The notes: generated by a model from the sequence alone, not told the origin. A stretch of 48,788 nt of DNA from JASJCL01 sp050291585 (GCA_050291585.1 JBNKKA010000010.1:1-48788); one strand, 5' to 3'; counted from the stretch's first letter, positions 32,769 to 42,345 are shown. Made by a program: numbers and translations.

Positions 32769-34184
32769 ATGGCAGCTAAAATGAACTACGACATGATCAT
32801 CATCGGCGCCGGACCGGGGGGCTATGTGGCCGCCGTGCGGGCCAGCCAGCTTGGCCTCAAAACCGCCTGCATCGAGGCGAATGCCTCCCTGGGGGGGGTC
32901 TGTCTCAACGTGGGCTGCATCCCCAGCAAGGCTCTCCTGGACTCCAGCGAATACTACCACCTGGCCAAAACACACTTCGCCGATCATGGTATAAAAATCG
33001 ATGCCGTCAGCCTCGACCTGAAAACCCTCCTTAAGCGCAAGGACAAGGTGGTGGGCGAGCTCACCGAAAACGTGCGCCAGCTGCTGGAAGGCCACGGGGT
33101 GACCATCATCCACGGCAAGGCGCGGGTGACGGCACCGGGAGAGGTAGAAGTGCGCAGCGGAAAGAAAAAGACGGTCAAGTATTCGGCCGCAAAGGCGATC
33201 CTGCTGGCCACGGGCAGCAGTCCCATCGAGGTTCCCGGGATGCCCTTTGACGGCAAGCGCATCGTCAGCTCAACCGAAGCCCTGGACTTCCCCCAGGTAC
33301 CCAAACGCCTGGGCATCGTCGGCGGCGGCTATATCGGTCTGGAGTTGGGCTCGGTCTGGCAGCGCCTGGGCGCCGAGGTTACGGTCATCGAGATGCTGCC
33401 CAAGATCGCCACCACCCTGGACGGTCAGGTGGGCCGCAGTCTGGACCGCCTGCTGCGCAAGCAGGGACTCGACCTGCGCCTCAAGACCCGCGTCACCGCA
33501 GCTAAGGCCACCACCCGCCAGGTGAAGGTCAGCGTCCAAGACGACAAAAGCACCGAAGAACTTACCTTCGATCGCCTGCTGGTGGCTGTGGGGCGCCGAC
33601 CCAACAGCACCGGCTTGGGCTTAGAGGAACTGGGGGTGGCCATGGACGAGAAGACGGGCCATGTGCTAGTGGACGAGGCTTTCCAGACCAATGTGCCCGG
33701 CATCTATGCCATCGGCGACCTGATCCCCGGACCGGCCCTGGCCCACAAGGCCTCGGCCGAGGGAACGGCGGCGGTGGAGTGCATCGCCGGACGCGCCGGG
33801 GAGGTCAACTACGACACCATTCCTGCAGTGGTCTACACCTGGCCCGAGGTGGCCAGCGTGGGCCTCAGCGAGGAGGTCGTCAAGGCCCAGGGGATCCCCT
33901 ACTGCGTGGGCAGCTTCCCCTTCTCCGGCGCCGGCCGGGCGCGCTGCATGGGGGAAACCGATGGCTTCGTCAAGCTCATCGCCCACAGCAAGACCGACCG
34001 CATCCTGGGGATTCACATCATCGGTCCCCGGGCGGCCGATATGATCGCCGAGTGTGTCCTGGCCCTGGAGTTCGGCGCCAGCAGCGAGGATATCGCCCGC
34101 ACCATCCACGGCCACCCAACCTTCTCCGAAGCGTTGATGGAGGCGGCTCTGGCGGTGCGCAAGTGTTCCATCTACGCATCGTAA
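32769..34184 (+). CDS. lpdA: Dihydrolipoyl dehydrogenase (E3)
   Basis: A 471-residue FAD flavoprotein that reoxidises dihydrolipoamide with NAD. It shows the FAD loop IIGAGPGGYVAA, the redox pair Cys45/Cys50 in GGVCLNVGCIPSK, the NAD loop GIVGGGYIGLELG, the FAD-ribityl motif YAIGDL, and the C-terminal catalytic His449/Glu454 in HGHPTFSE. It starts 2 bases after the sucB stop, so the three genes are one translational unit. It is the dedicated E3 of the 2-oxoglutarate dehydrogenase and may serve other complexes. Confidence 0.98.
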   Translation: MAAKMNYDMIIIGAGPGGYVAAVRASQLGLKTACIEANASLGGVCLNVGCIPSKALLDSSEYYHLAKTHFADHGIKIDAVSLDLKTLLKRKDKVVGELTENVRQLLEGHGVTIIHGKARVTAPGEVEVRSGKKKTVKYSAAKAILLATGSSPIEVPGMPFDGKRIVSSTEALDFPQVPKRLGIVGGGYIGLELGSVWQRLGAEVTVIEMLPKIATTLDGQVGRSLDRLLRKQGLDLRLKTRVTAAKATTRQVKVSVQDDKSTEELTFDRLLVAVGRRPNSTGLGLEELGVAMDEKTGHVLVDEAFQTNVPGIYAIGDLIPGPALAHKASAEGTAAVECIAGRAGEVNYDTIPAVVYTWPEVASVGLSEEVVKAQGIPYCVGSFPFSGAGRARCMGETDGFVKLIAHSKTDRILGIHIIGPRAADMIAECVLALEFGASSEDIARTIHGHPTFSEALMEAALAVRKCSIYAS

Positions 34185-34262
34185 GCGTTTGATTATGTTC
34201 GGCAACCGTGTGGCAAAGCCTAAATCTGCAGCATGATGACAGAAGAAAGCAGAGGAACCCCC

Positions 34263-34655
34263 ATGGCTATCCATCTCCTCCCCCTGGCCAAACTGGCCGC
34301 CATGATCGGCAAGACGGGCAGCGCCAAGGCGGCCACAGCCGCCCTCTCCCAGAAGGCCGGGGTCCTGGCCAGCAAACGCCAGATGCCCAAATGGCTGGTC
34401 GCCGGTGTCCTCGCCGGGCTCGTGGGTTTCAAGCTGCTTTTCCTGCTAGTACTAGCCCGCAAGCGCAACCTATTCGCCGCCCCCACCCGCATCGGCCAAC
34501 CCTGCGGCCAGTGCGGCCACTTCCTCGATCTTAACACCATCTCCCGGGAGTTTAAGGCCAAGCTCGAAAATCGCGAATTCGTCTTCACCGGCAAGTGCCC
34601 CCGGTGCGAGGCGATCCTCTCCATCAAGGACAGCGCGCTCAAGGATCGGTCCTGA
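34263..34655 (+). CDS. Small membrane protein with split zinc-ribbon (two CxxC)
   Basis: A 130-residue protein of unknown function with one hydrophobic helix (about 43-65) followed by a C-terminal domain holding Cys81-x2-Cys84 (CGQCGHF) and Cys112-x2-Cys115 (CPRCEAI), a typical zinc-ribbon or rubredoxin-like knuckle. GAGGAA precedes the ATG at 34263; an ATG ten codons earlier has no site. It follows lpdA by 78 bases and may be read through from that operon, but nothing ties it to the dehydrogenase. Confidence 0.72.
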   Translation: MAIHLLPLAKLAAMIGKTGSAKAATAALSQKAGVLASKRQMPKWLVAGVLAGLVGFKLLFLLVLARKRNLFAAPTRIGQPCGQCGHFLDLNTISREFKAKLENREFVFTGKCPRCEAILSIKDSALKDRS

Positions 34656-34706
34656 ATAGATGCCAAACAGATGCATGCTGGTAAAACTGCCTTCCACTAA
34701 GGGCTA

Positions 34707-35672
34707 TCACACCGTGATGCGCCAACATCGATGAATCACCCGCCGAGTGGTGCGGTAATCTTCGGGCAGGGTGCGCTCGGTGATCTCCTCTATCTTTGCA
34801 ACGGCCAGGTCATCCATGTCGGCAACGAATTGTTGGTGGTTGGTGGAGAAGAATATCAGACTGCCGGGGCGCATGAGGGTCACCACAAGCTTGAGCAGGC
34901 GGGGGTGGTCACGCACGATATCAAACTCCTGGTTACGGGCCCGGCTGGTGGAAAAGGAAGGCGGGTCCACCACGGCCAGGTCGAAGGCGGCGCCCTGGCG
35001 GCAGGCGGTACGCAGATAGTCGAAGGTGTGCTGCTGCACCAGGCGGTGGTCTTTTGGGGAAATCGCGTTCATGGCCAGGTTCTCGCGTGCCCACTGGATG
35101 GCAGTTTCGGAACGGTCTACGCTAACGCTCGATCGGGCGCCACCCTTGGCGGCGTAGCAGGTGAAGGCGCCTGTGTAGCAGTATAGGTTGAGAATGTCTT
35201 TGTCCGCGGCCAGCTCGCGCACCATCTGGCGTGTGTCGCGATGGTCGGCGAAGAGACCCGTGTCCACATAGTCGTATGGGTTGATCAGGAACTTGAGGTC
35301 CCGCTCACGCATGACGAGCCTCTGGTTCGTATGGTCCAGGCGCGCGTAACGCTGACCGTCGAGTTTACCCGCGCGGCGCGCTTTGAGATGGACTTTCTCC
35401 ATAGGTACTTCAAGGACTTTACCAACCGCGGCCCCCATCAAGGGTAGCCACTCGGGAACGGATTGCAGGCGGGTATACTCCCCCACCACCAGGTGGCCCC
35501 CATACCAGTCCACAACGGCCCGGATCTCGGGAATATCCCAGTCATAGAGCCTAAAAATATCGATCCGCTGACGGGCGAAACGTTTGCGCAGATGCTTGAA
35601 GCGCTTCTTTACCCGGTTGGCCAGCATCCGAGCCTGATCACGAAACTTCGTTTCCAATTGAGGATCCAGCAT
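34707..35672 (-). CDS. Class I SAM-dependent rRNA methyltransferase (RlmK/RlmI-like)
   Basis: A 321-residue protein resembling the stand-alone RlmK half of RlmKL, or RlmI. The N-terminal ~130 residues have FRLYDWDIPEI and an RNA-binding-like region. The Rossmann domain has motif I NLYCYTGAFTCYAA, the acidic loop SVDRSETAIQWARENLAMN and the catalytic-type AVVDPPSFS. It probably makes m7G or m5C in 23S rRNA. GGAG lies 6 bases before the ATG. It is convergent with the zinc-ribbon gene and transcribed away from the respiratory operon promoter region. Confidence 0.9.
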   Translation of the reverse strand: MLDPQLETKFRDQARMLANRVKKRFKHLRKRFARQRIDIFRLYDWDIPEIRAVVDWYGGHLVVGEYTRLQSVPEWLPLMGAAVGKVLEVPMEKVHLKARRAGKLDGQRYARLDHTNQRLVMRERDLKFLINPYDYVDTGLFADHRDTRQMVRELAADKDILNLYCYTGAFTCYAAKGGARSSVSVDRSETAIQWARENLAMNAISPKDHRLVQQHTFDYLRTACRQGAAFDLAVVDPPSFSTSRARNQEFDIVRDHPRLLKLVVTLMRPGSLIFFSTNHQQFVADMDDLAVAKIEEITERTLPEDYRTTRRVIHRCWRITV

Positions 35673-36064
35673 CCCGACTCCAGCCCTAGGTTTGATCCGA
35701 TGATTCCAGAAATAGGTGTGGGATGATCATAGCACAGATCGGCCAGCATCCAGAAGACCGATCATCGTCAGACCAGCCAGCGATTGCGTCTTGACAGTGA
35801 TGGCCGATTCAGTATAAATAGTTAATAATCATTCCTAACAAGCGCCCATGCTGAAGCAATCTGCACCAGCGATCTCGCCTGAGCTATACCAGGCGATCAC
35901 TGTCGGGTTGGATACGAACAAGAACCCCTCAAAAACAACACTGAAAATTGGTGCGATGCAGCGGTACTTGGCCGAAGCAATTTCATTTTCGCCGACGAAA
36001 CGGCGCTTGAGCTACAGCGCCATCACTCCAGCCGGTTCTCCGCGATGGGGAGCAAACTACCTAA
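35673..36064. other. Non-coding region between the methyltransferase and the respiratory operon
   Basis: It holds a good promoter (listed separately) and a ~240-base leader. The leader contains a GGCGCT / AGCGCC hairpin at 36002-36021 and a GGGGAG 12 bases or so before the actB ATG. A 75-codon frame beginning at 35848 overlaps actB and lacks a ribosome site; I do not regard it as a gene. Confidence 0.5.
35791..35818 (+). promoter_or_regulatory. Sigma-70-type promoter of the ACIII-cbb3 operon
   Basis: A perfect TTGACA is followed after 16 bases by TATAAA (five of six consensus bases). It is the best promoter match I found in the window, in a locally AT-rich patch, and faces actB. The leader would be ~240 bases, long enough for control at the RNA level. 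Confidence 0.6.
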
Positions 36065-39046
36065 ATGGATCGTAGAGCCTTTTTAAAAATCGCTGGTATG
36101 GGCAGTGTCGCCTTCGCTGCCGGTTGCTCGGCCAAACCCGAGAAAACCCTTTACTCGCTGGTGAAGGCTCCCGATGACATGGTCACCGGCAAGGAGGCCT
36201 GGTACGCGGGCACCTGCCGGGAATGCCCGGCCGGCTGCGGCATCCTGGCCAAGCAGCGCGAGGGCCGTGTCATCAAACTGGAGGGCAACCCGCTCCATCC
36301 TGTCAATCGCGGCGCCCTATGCATGCGCGGCCAGGCCGCCCTCCAGGCGGTCTACAACCCCGATCGCCTTCTGCGCCCACGGATCAAAACCACCGACGGC
36401 TGGAAGGAGATCAGTTTTACCGAAGCCGAACAATTGCTGGGCCGTAAGGCGGCCGCCGCCAAAGGCAAAGGCCGACGCCGGACGCGGCTGCTCAGCGAGG
36501 TGGTGGGCGCCCCCCTGCGGGAGCTGCTGGGAGATGTTGTCTACCAATGGCGCACAGGTGATCCACTTTACTTCGAACCCTTCGCCCATGAGGCTCTGCG
36601 TGCGGCGCACCAAAAAGTGCTTGGGCTGGACGCCCTACCCACCTATCGCCTGGAAGCAGCGGATCTTATCCTTTCCTTCGGGGCCGACTTTCTGGAGACT
36701 TGGCTCTCGCCGGTGGAGTACGCCCGTCGTTTCAAACAAATGCACGCCATTGACGAGGGACACAAGGGCCGCTTTGTCCATTTGAGCCCCTACCAGTCCA
36801 TGACTGCCGCCAATGCCGACCGCTGGCACTGCATCCGGCCCGGCAGTGAAACCCGACTCCTCCTGGCTTTGATCGGCCATTGCCTGGAGCAGGGCAAAGG
36901 CACTGATCTGCCACGCAAAGTCAGGGAGCAACTCACCGAAACCGTTTCAACCGTCGACATTTACAATGCAGCGGCTTCCGCAGGCCTGAACCCAGGCAGC
37001 CTCTCAGTGTTAGCCGAGCACCTGGTGAAGGCCGAACGCCCCCTCATCCTGGGGGGCGGCAGCGGCAGTTCCGGTCCGGGCAGCGACGAAACTGAGCTCG
37101 CCGCTTTAATGCTCAACCTGGTCCTCGATCCCAACCTGAGCCGTATCGATTTCAATCGGCGTCAAAATCTGGAGTCTGCCTCGCCGCGGACCGCAGTCAA
37201 CGCCCTGGTGGAGGACGTGGTCAAGGGCAAAACCAGACTGCTTTTAATCAACAATTGTAACCCGGTCTATTCCCTACCCCGGGGCACCGAGCTGGCCCGC
37301 GCCCTGGACAATAGCAAGTGCTTCGTGGTCTGCTTCAGCAATTTCATGGATGATACCGCGACCCACGCCGATCTGGTCTTTCCCGTGCAGATGGCTCTGG
37401 AAACTTGGGACGCTTACAACGGCAAGGTCGGTACGATCTCCCTGATGCAGCCCGCCATGGGCAAGCGCCACCAAATCCCTTCTTTCGGCGACGTCCTATT
37501 AAAAACAGCCTTTCCAGAGCAGTCGGCAGCCGACTACCAGGCCTGGCTGCTTGACTGGCTTGGGACAAGGGGTAAAGTGACCGACATGCAAACCTGGATC
37601 GATGCGGTTCAGGCCGGCGGTTTATTCGAAGCCGACACCGGCGAAGACCGACCCGTAGATATCCACAGATCGGTTTTCTCCGCGCTGGATGACCTGGCTA
37701 AAGCGGCCCGACCCGATCCCGTGTCAGCGGATCGCATCACCCTGGCGACGGCTCCCTCCATCCGGTTCTTCGACGGTCGCGGAGCCAACCGTCCCTGGCT
37801 GTGTGAGGTCCCCGACCCCCTAACCAAAGTCGCCTGGCAATCGCCCGTCATCCTGCACCCCGACGCAATGAACACCCTCGGCGTGGCCCAGGGAGACGTG
37901 GTCCGCCTGCACACCGACACTGCGGATCTGGAAGCCCCGGTGTACGCCAGCGAGGCCCAGCACCCCGACCTGGCCGTCATGACCATGGGCCAAGGGCATA
38001 CGGCTTATGGCCGCTATGCTCAAGGACAGGGTGCCAACCCCACCAGCCTGATGAAGAGTGACACTAGCGCCAGCGGGCAGCCAGTGACGATGAGGGCCCT
38101 CAAAGCGATAGCGGCTACGGGCCAGCGCCTCAAGTTGGCCCACACCGATGGCAGCCGCACCCAGTATGGCCGCAAAATCGCTTTAAGCACCAGCATTGAG
38201 AATGATCATAAGAACGGCCATGGGGAAACGAGCGGCAACAGCCATGAAGCAAGCACCCATGAACCCGGTTTAACCATGGAGACCTTTCCCCTGACCCTGC
38301 CCCTACCTGAAGGGTACGATGAGAGTCGGGACATCTACCCACCCCACGCCCACGAAGGCTATCGTTGGGGCATGGTTGTAGATCTGGATCGCTGCATTGG
38401 CTGCGGGGCCTGCTCTACTGCCTGCTACGCGGAGAACAACATCGGGGTGGTGGGCGAAGAACGGATCACCGAAGGGCGTGAGATGGCCTGGCTACGCATC
38501 GAGCGCTACCTCGCTCCCCAAGACCCCACACGCATCACCTTCTTTCCCCTCATGTGCCAGCACTGCGACAACGCCCCCTGTGAGCCCGTCTGCCCGGTCT
38601 ACGCCCCCCACCACGGCAAGGAGGGGCTCAACAACCAGATCTACAACCGCTGCATCGGCACCCGTTTCTGCGCCCAAAACTGCCCTTACAAAGCGCGGCG
38701 CTTCAACTGGTTCGACTGGGAGCGGCCCAGCCCCCTGGAGGAACAGCTCAACCCCAATGTAACCGTGCGCATCAAAGGGGTCATGGAAAAATGCTCCTTC
38801 TGCGTCCAGCGCATCAAGGCCGCTCACGGCGTCGCCAAAGACGAGGTGCGGCGCATCCGCGACGGCGAGATTCAGCCGGCCTGCGTGCAGACCTGTCCTA
38901 CGGGCGCCCTTGTGTTTGGTGACCTGAGTGACAAGAAGAGCCGGGTACGCCGGATGGTGGATGATCCGCGGGCCTATCAGGCCATGGGCTATCTCAATAT
39001 TAAACCGGCGGTGATCTATTTGAAAAAGGTGATTCAGGAGATATGA
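36065..39046 (+). CDS. actB: Alternative complex III subunit B (MopB-like plus Fe-S domain fusion)
   Basis: A 993-residue fusion typical of ActB. A Tat signal (Arg3-Arg4, RRAFLKIAG) is followed by a lipobox-like AAGC with Cys21. Residues ~40-690 are molybdopterin-oxidoreductase-like and keep a complete Cys51/54/58/86 cluster motif (CRECPAGC and ALCMRG). The C-terminal ferredoxin-like domain (from ~770) has DRCIGCGACSTACY (Cys777/780/783/787), CQHCDNAPCEPVCP, CIGTRFCAQNCPY with Thr where a fourth Cys would be (consistent with a 3Fe-4S centre), and CSFCVQRI with ACVQTCPTGA. In ACIII this subunit relays electrons from quinol toward the heme subunits on the periplasmic face. QrcB/QrcC are relatives, but they are separate proteins and their clusters lack ActD and ActF. 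Confidence 0.94.
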   Translation: MDRRAFLKIAGMGSVAFAAGCSAKPEKTLYSLVKAPDDMVTGKEAWYAGTCRECPAGCGILAKQREGRVIKLEGNPLHPVNRGALCMRGQAALQAVYNPDRLLRPRIKTTDGWKEISFTEAEQLLGRKAAAAKGKGRRRTRLLSEVVGAPLRELLGDVVYQWRTGDPLYFEPFAHEALRAAHQKVLGLDALPTYRLEAADLILSFGADFLETWLSPVEYARRFKQMHAIDEGHKGRFVHLSPYQSMTAANADRWHCIRPGSETRLLLALIGHCLEQGKGTDLPRKVREQLTETVSTVDIYNAAASAGLNPGSLSVLAEHLVKAERPLILGGGSGSSGPGSDETELAALMLNLVLDPNLSRIDFNRRQNLESASPRTAVNALVEDVVKGKTRLLLINNCNPVYSLPRGTELARALDNSKCFVVCFSNFMDDTATHADLVFPVQMALETWDAYNGKVGTISLMQPAMGKRHQIPSFGDVLLKTAFPEQSAADYQAWLLDWLGTRGKVTDMQTWIDAVQAGGLFEADTGEDRPVDIHRSVFSALDDLAKAARPDPVSADRITLATAPSIRFFDGRGANRPWLCEVPDPLTKVAWQSPVILHPDAMNTLGVAQGDVVRLHTDTADLEAPVYASEAQHPDLAVMTMGQGHTAYGRYAQGQGANPTSLMKSDTSASGQPVTMRALKAIAATGQRLKLAHTDGSRTQYGRKIALSTSIENDHKNGHGETSGNSHEASTHEPGLTMETFPLTLPLPEGYDESRDIYPPHAHEGYRWGMVVDLDRCIGCGACSTACYAENNIGVVGEERITEGREMAWLRIERYLAPQDPTRITFFPLMCQHCDNAPCEPVCPVYAPHHGKEGLNNQIYNRCIGTRFCAQNCPYKARRFNWFDWERPSPLEEQLNPNVTVRIKGVMEKCSFCVQRIKAAHGVAKDEVRRIRDGEIQPACVQTCPTGALVFGDLSDKKSRVRRMVDDPRAYQAMGYLNIKPAVIYLKKVIQEI

Positions 39047-39141
39047 AACCGTGCGCCAGTTCGACTGTCAGGTAGCCTCTGATGGTGCAACCTGACCGAT
39101 ACAGATCACCGGCGCACTGCCCGTAAGCATCATCGGTCAAG

Positions 39142-39158
39142 CGGCGCTTCAAGCGCCG
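39142..39158 (+). promoter_or_regulatory. Intercistronic hairpin between actB and actC
   Basis: CGGCGC-TTCAA-GCGCCG is a perfect 6-bp GC stem, extended across an internal loop by GTCA / TGAC. It lies in the only sizeable gap (149 bases) of the front half of the operon. No T-tract follows, so an mRNA processing or stabilising role is more likely than termination. Confidence 0.4.
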
Positions 39159-39195
39159 ACTGACAAGTTACCAATTCATATTTGGAAGAGCATAC

Positions 39196-40512
39196 ATGGC
39201 AGAACTCACCTACGCCTCCATCGACAATACGGTTCTGGACACCCTGTCGCCGCCTCGGCGAAGCTACTGGGTCACCCTGGCCCTGCTCTTTGCCGGGGTG
39301 CTCATGGGAGCCGCCTGCTGGGGCTACCAGATCTTCAAAGGCATCGGCGTCGGCGGCCAGAACAACCCTGTGCACTGGGGTACCTATCTGATCAACTTTG
39401 TCTTCTGGGTGGGAATCGCCCACTCGGGGACCCTGATCTCCGCCATCCTGCACTTATTTCGGGCCGGGTGGCGCAACCCCATTGCACGTGCCGCCGAGAC
39501 CATGACCGTCTTTGCCGTCTGCACGGCCGGTCTCTTCCCCTTCATCCACTTGGGAAGGGTCTACTTGGTGTTCTACATGCTGCCCATTCCCAATCAGCGC
39601 ACCCTATGGCCCAATTTTACTTCACCCCTAATGTTCGACGTGGTGGCCATCTCCACCTATCTCACAGTCAGCTCTCTTTTCTGGTACACGGGCATGCTGC
39701 CTGATCTGGCGGTGATACGCGACCGCGCCGTGGGCCTGCGTAAAAAAATCTTCACCGTCATCTCCCTGGGCTGGACCGGGGAGTTCGAACTCTGGCGCCA
39801 CTACACCCGCGGCTACCTCTTCTTCGCCGCTTTGGCCACCCCCCTGGTCATCTCAGTCCACAGCGTGGTCTCCTGGGACTTCGCTTTGAGCGTGGTACCC
39901 GGCTGGCACACCACCATCTTCGCCCCTTATTTCGTGGCCGGTGCCATCCACAGCGGCCTGGCCATGGTGGTGACCCTTATGATCCCCCTGCGCAAGATGT
40001 TTCATTACGAGGCCATCATCACCGATAAGGTTTTGGAGAGCGTCGCCAAGACCATCATTTTCACTGGCCTCATCGTGGCATTCGCCTACGGCACCGAGGT
40101 ATTCATCGCCTGGTACAGCCGCAACCCGGTGGAGATGGAGAGCTTCTACTGGCGAGCCTTCGGGGACTATGCCCTCGAATACTGGATCATGGTGACCTGC
40201 AATACCATCATCCCCCTGCTGCTGTTCTTTAAAAAGGTGCGCACCCACATCCCCACCCTCTTCGTCATCTCGCTGTGTGTCAACGTCGGCATGTGGTACG
40301 AACGTTTCGTCATCATCATCGGCAGCGTGGCCCATGACTTTCTGCCCCATGCCTGGGGCCTCTACCGTCCCAGCCTGATCGAATTCGGCATCATGATCGG
40401 TAGCTTCTGCCTCTTCTTTTTTCTCTTTGTCCTCTTCTGCAAGCACCTGCCGTCGGTCTCCATGACGGAGATGAAAGAAATCCTAAACGAAGGAGAGAGC
40501 CATGGTGGCTGA
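39196..40512 (+). CDS. actC: Alternative complex III subunit C (NrfD/PsrC-like quinol-binding subunit)
   Basis: A 438-residue membrane protein with about ten helices. It shows NrfD-family features: GVGGQNNPVHWGTYLINFVFWVG region, IAHSGTLISAILHLFRAGWR, FPFIHLGRVYLVFYMLP, SVVSWDFALSVVPGWHTTIF and NVGMWYERFVIIIGS (landmarks only). In ACIII this subunit holds a menaquinol site and takes part in proton handling. GGAAGAG precedes the ATG. Its end overlaps actD by 11 bases. Confidence 0.95.
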   Translation: MAELTYASIDNTVLDTLSPPRRSYWVTLALLFAGVLMGAACWGYQIFKGIGVGGQNNPVHWGTYLINFVFWVGIAHSGTLISAILHLFRAGWRNPIARAAETMTVFAVCTAGLFPFIHLGRVYLVFYMLPIPNQRTLWPNFTSPLMFDVVAISTYLTVSSLFWYTGMLPDLAVIRDRAVGLRKKIFTVISLGWTGEFELWRHYTRGYLFFAALATPLVISVHSVVSWDFALSVVPGWHTTIFAPYFVAGAIHSGLAMVVTLMIPLRKMFHYEAIITDKVLESVAKTIIFTGLIVAFAYGTEVFIAWYSRNPVEMESFYWRAFGDYALEYWIMVTCNTIIPLLLFFKKVRTHIPTLFVISLCVNVGMWYERFVIIIGSVAHDFLPHAWGLYRPSLIEFGIMIGSFCLFFFLFVLFCKHLPSVSMTEMKEILNEGESHGG

Positions 40513-41020
40513 AGCCATATCAGTGATGGGGCTCTTTGCCGATGAAGACACTGCGGCTAGCGCCATCCAAGAGATAAGCACTGCGGAATGGCACCTGGAG
40601 CGGGTCCACAGCCCCATCCCCAGCCACAAGATCGCAAAGGCCCTGAACCCCAAAAAGAGCCGTGTGGGCTGGTTCACCCTGGCCGGGGGCATTATCGGCT
40701 TTATTAGCGGTTTCAGCCTGGCGGGCTTCACCGCCCTGCGCTGGGGCCTGATCGTGGGCGGCAAACCCGTTGTGGCCCTGGTGCCTTTCTTCATTGTCGG
40801 CTTCGAGTTCACCATTCTGTTTGCCGTCTTCGGCAACGTCATTGGACTGATCTCCCAGATGGGCTTGCCGCGCAAACTGCGCCAGCGCTATGACCCGCGC
40901 TGCAGTGGGGATCGTTTTGGCCTGCTGGCCACCTGCGCCCCCAAACACAAGGGGGAGCTGATCGCCTTTTTCGAAAAACGCGGTGCCGAGATCCGCGAAT
41001 TTGAGACCCAAGCGGCCTGA
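40502..41020 (+). CDS. actD: Alternative complex III subunit D (DUF3341)
   Basis: A 172-residue protein with a soluble N-terminal part (MGLFADEDTAASAIQEI), a two-helix membrane hairpin (about 60-120: GGIIGFISGFSLAGFTAL, ALVPFFIVGFEFTILFAVFG) and a C-terminal domain ending EKRGAEIREFETQ. This is the DUF3341/ActD architecture found only with ACIII-type complexes. AAGGAG lies 8 bases before its ATG, inside the end of actC. It is a structural subunit with no cofactor. Confidence 0.93.
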   Translation: MVAEAISVMGLFADEDTAASAIQEISTAEWHLERVHSPIPSHKIAKALNPKKSRVGWFTLAGGIIGFISGFSLAGFTALRWGLIVGGKPVVALVPFFIVGFEFTILFAVFGNVIGLISQMGLPRKLRQRYDPRCSGDRFGLLATCAPKHKGELIAFFEKRGAEIREFETQAA

Positions 41021-41091
41021 AGTCGATCCGAAGTGTGACGATTGATTCGAATTTTACCCTCACTAACCATTAAGGGGCAATCAAAGACACA

Positions 41092-42345
41092 ATGAGTGCA
41101 ACCACCCGCCCAACACCCCAACCGTCTACCGGCGGCAAAAGCCTCAGCACCTTCCTGTGGGCCAGTATCCTCCTCGGTCTGGCAGCCTTTATCCTCCAGC
41201 TGCTCACCAGCCACCCCGAGAAGGCCTGGCAGGCCTATCTGACCCATTTTCTGCTCTTCTCGGCCATTGCCCAGGGGGCGCTGCTCTTTTCGGTAGTCAT
41301 GCATATCGCCAAGGCCCGCTGGAGCGGACCCTTGGCTAACCTGGCGGAAGCCTTCAGCGCCTTCTTTCCCCTCAGCATCGCCCTTTTTCTCCTCCTCTTC
41401 ATCGGCCGGGAGCACCTCTTCCCCTGGCTGCACATGGATCTGCACGGCAAAGAGGTCTGGCTCAACATCCCCTTTCTCTTCGGCCGCGACCTCGGCGCGC
41501 TTCTGCTGCTCTATGGCGTTGGGCTGCTCTACCTCTACCACGGCCTTTGGTTCAAGCTGAAGGCTGAGAACTCGACGTCAACCGCCGGCGGCGGAATCCA
41601 AAAGTGGCTCCTGCGCCGCTGGGAACGCCGCCAACCCAAGGCCGAAGCCTACCGCCAACGCCAGATGTTCTTCGCCATCCTCTACGCCCTCTTCTTCGCC
41701 CTTGTCCTCAGCCTCATCGGCTATGACCTGATCATGGCCATGGACCCCCACTGGTACTCGACCCTCTTCGGTGCTTACAATTTCGTCAAGGCCTTCTACG
41801 TGGGCCTGGGGGCCATTATCATCGCAGCCGCCCTGCTCCAGAGCAACGGCCGCATGGGCGACACTATCACAGCCGCCCACTACCACGACATCGGCAAACT
41901 CTTCTTCGCCTTCTGCCTGGTGTGGGCCGACTTCTTCTACGCCCAGTTCGTCGTAATCTGGTATGGCAACATCTCCGAAGAAACCAGCTACATCATCCAG
42001 CGCACCATGATGGCACCCTGGAACATATTGGCCTGGACCGTGCTGATTATATGCTTCATCGGCCCCTTCCTGATTCTGATCAACAAAGGGATAAAGACCC
42101 GACCAAGGGCCATGCTGGTGATCTGCAGTGTGGTAATTCTGGGTATCTGGCTGGAGCATAAGCTGCTGTTGGGCCCGGCTTTCGGCCACTCCACCAACGG
42201 CCTGCCCATTCAGCTATCGGATATTTTCGATCTGGTGGACCTCTTCGTGGGCCTCGGCTTCATAGGGCTGATGGTGATGATGGTCGGCGCCTACCTCAGG
42301 CAGTTTCCCCAGCTCTTGCTAACCCCGACCAAGGGGGTGAACTGA
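41092..42345 (+). CDS. actF: Alternative complex III subunit F (quinol-associated membrane subunit)
   Basis: A 417-residue protein with about ten helices. It lacks the NrfD signature of actC but has the ActF landmarks: AYLTHFLLFSAIAQGALLF, LSLIGYDLIMAMDPHWYSTLFGAYNF (landmarks only), ITAAHYHDIGKLFFAF and VWADFFYAQFVVIWYGNISEE. Its stop codon overlaps the next start by one base. In ACIII, ActF pairs with ActC in the membrane. The order actD-actF without an intervening actE is unusual; the actE-like gene lies at the end of the operon. Confidence 0.92.
   Translation: MSATTRPTPQPSTGGKSLSTFLWASILLGLAAFILQLLTSHPEKAWQAYLTHFLLFSAIAQGALLFSVVMHIAKARWSGPLANLAEAFSAFFPLSIALFLLLFIGREHLFPWLHMDLHGKEVWLNIPFLFGRDLGALLLLYGVGLLYLYHGLWFKLKAENSTSTAGGGIQKWLLRRWERRQPKAEAYRQRQMFFAILYALFFALVLSLIGYDLIMAMDPHWYSTLFGAYNFVKAFYVGLGAIIIAAALLQSNGRMGDTITAAHYHDIGKLFFAFCLVWADFFYAQFVVIWYGNISEETSYIIQRTMMAPWNILAWTVLIICFIGPFLILINKGIKTRPRAMLVICSVVILGIWLEHKLLLGPAFGHSTNGLPIQLSDIFDLVDLFVGLGFIGLMVMMVGAYLRQFPQLLLTPTKGVN

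Noticed and set aside
35848..36075. A 75-codon frame upstream of actB
   Set aside because: No ribosome site, overlaps the actB start, no recognisable features; more likely the operon leader.
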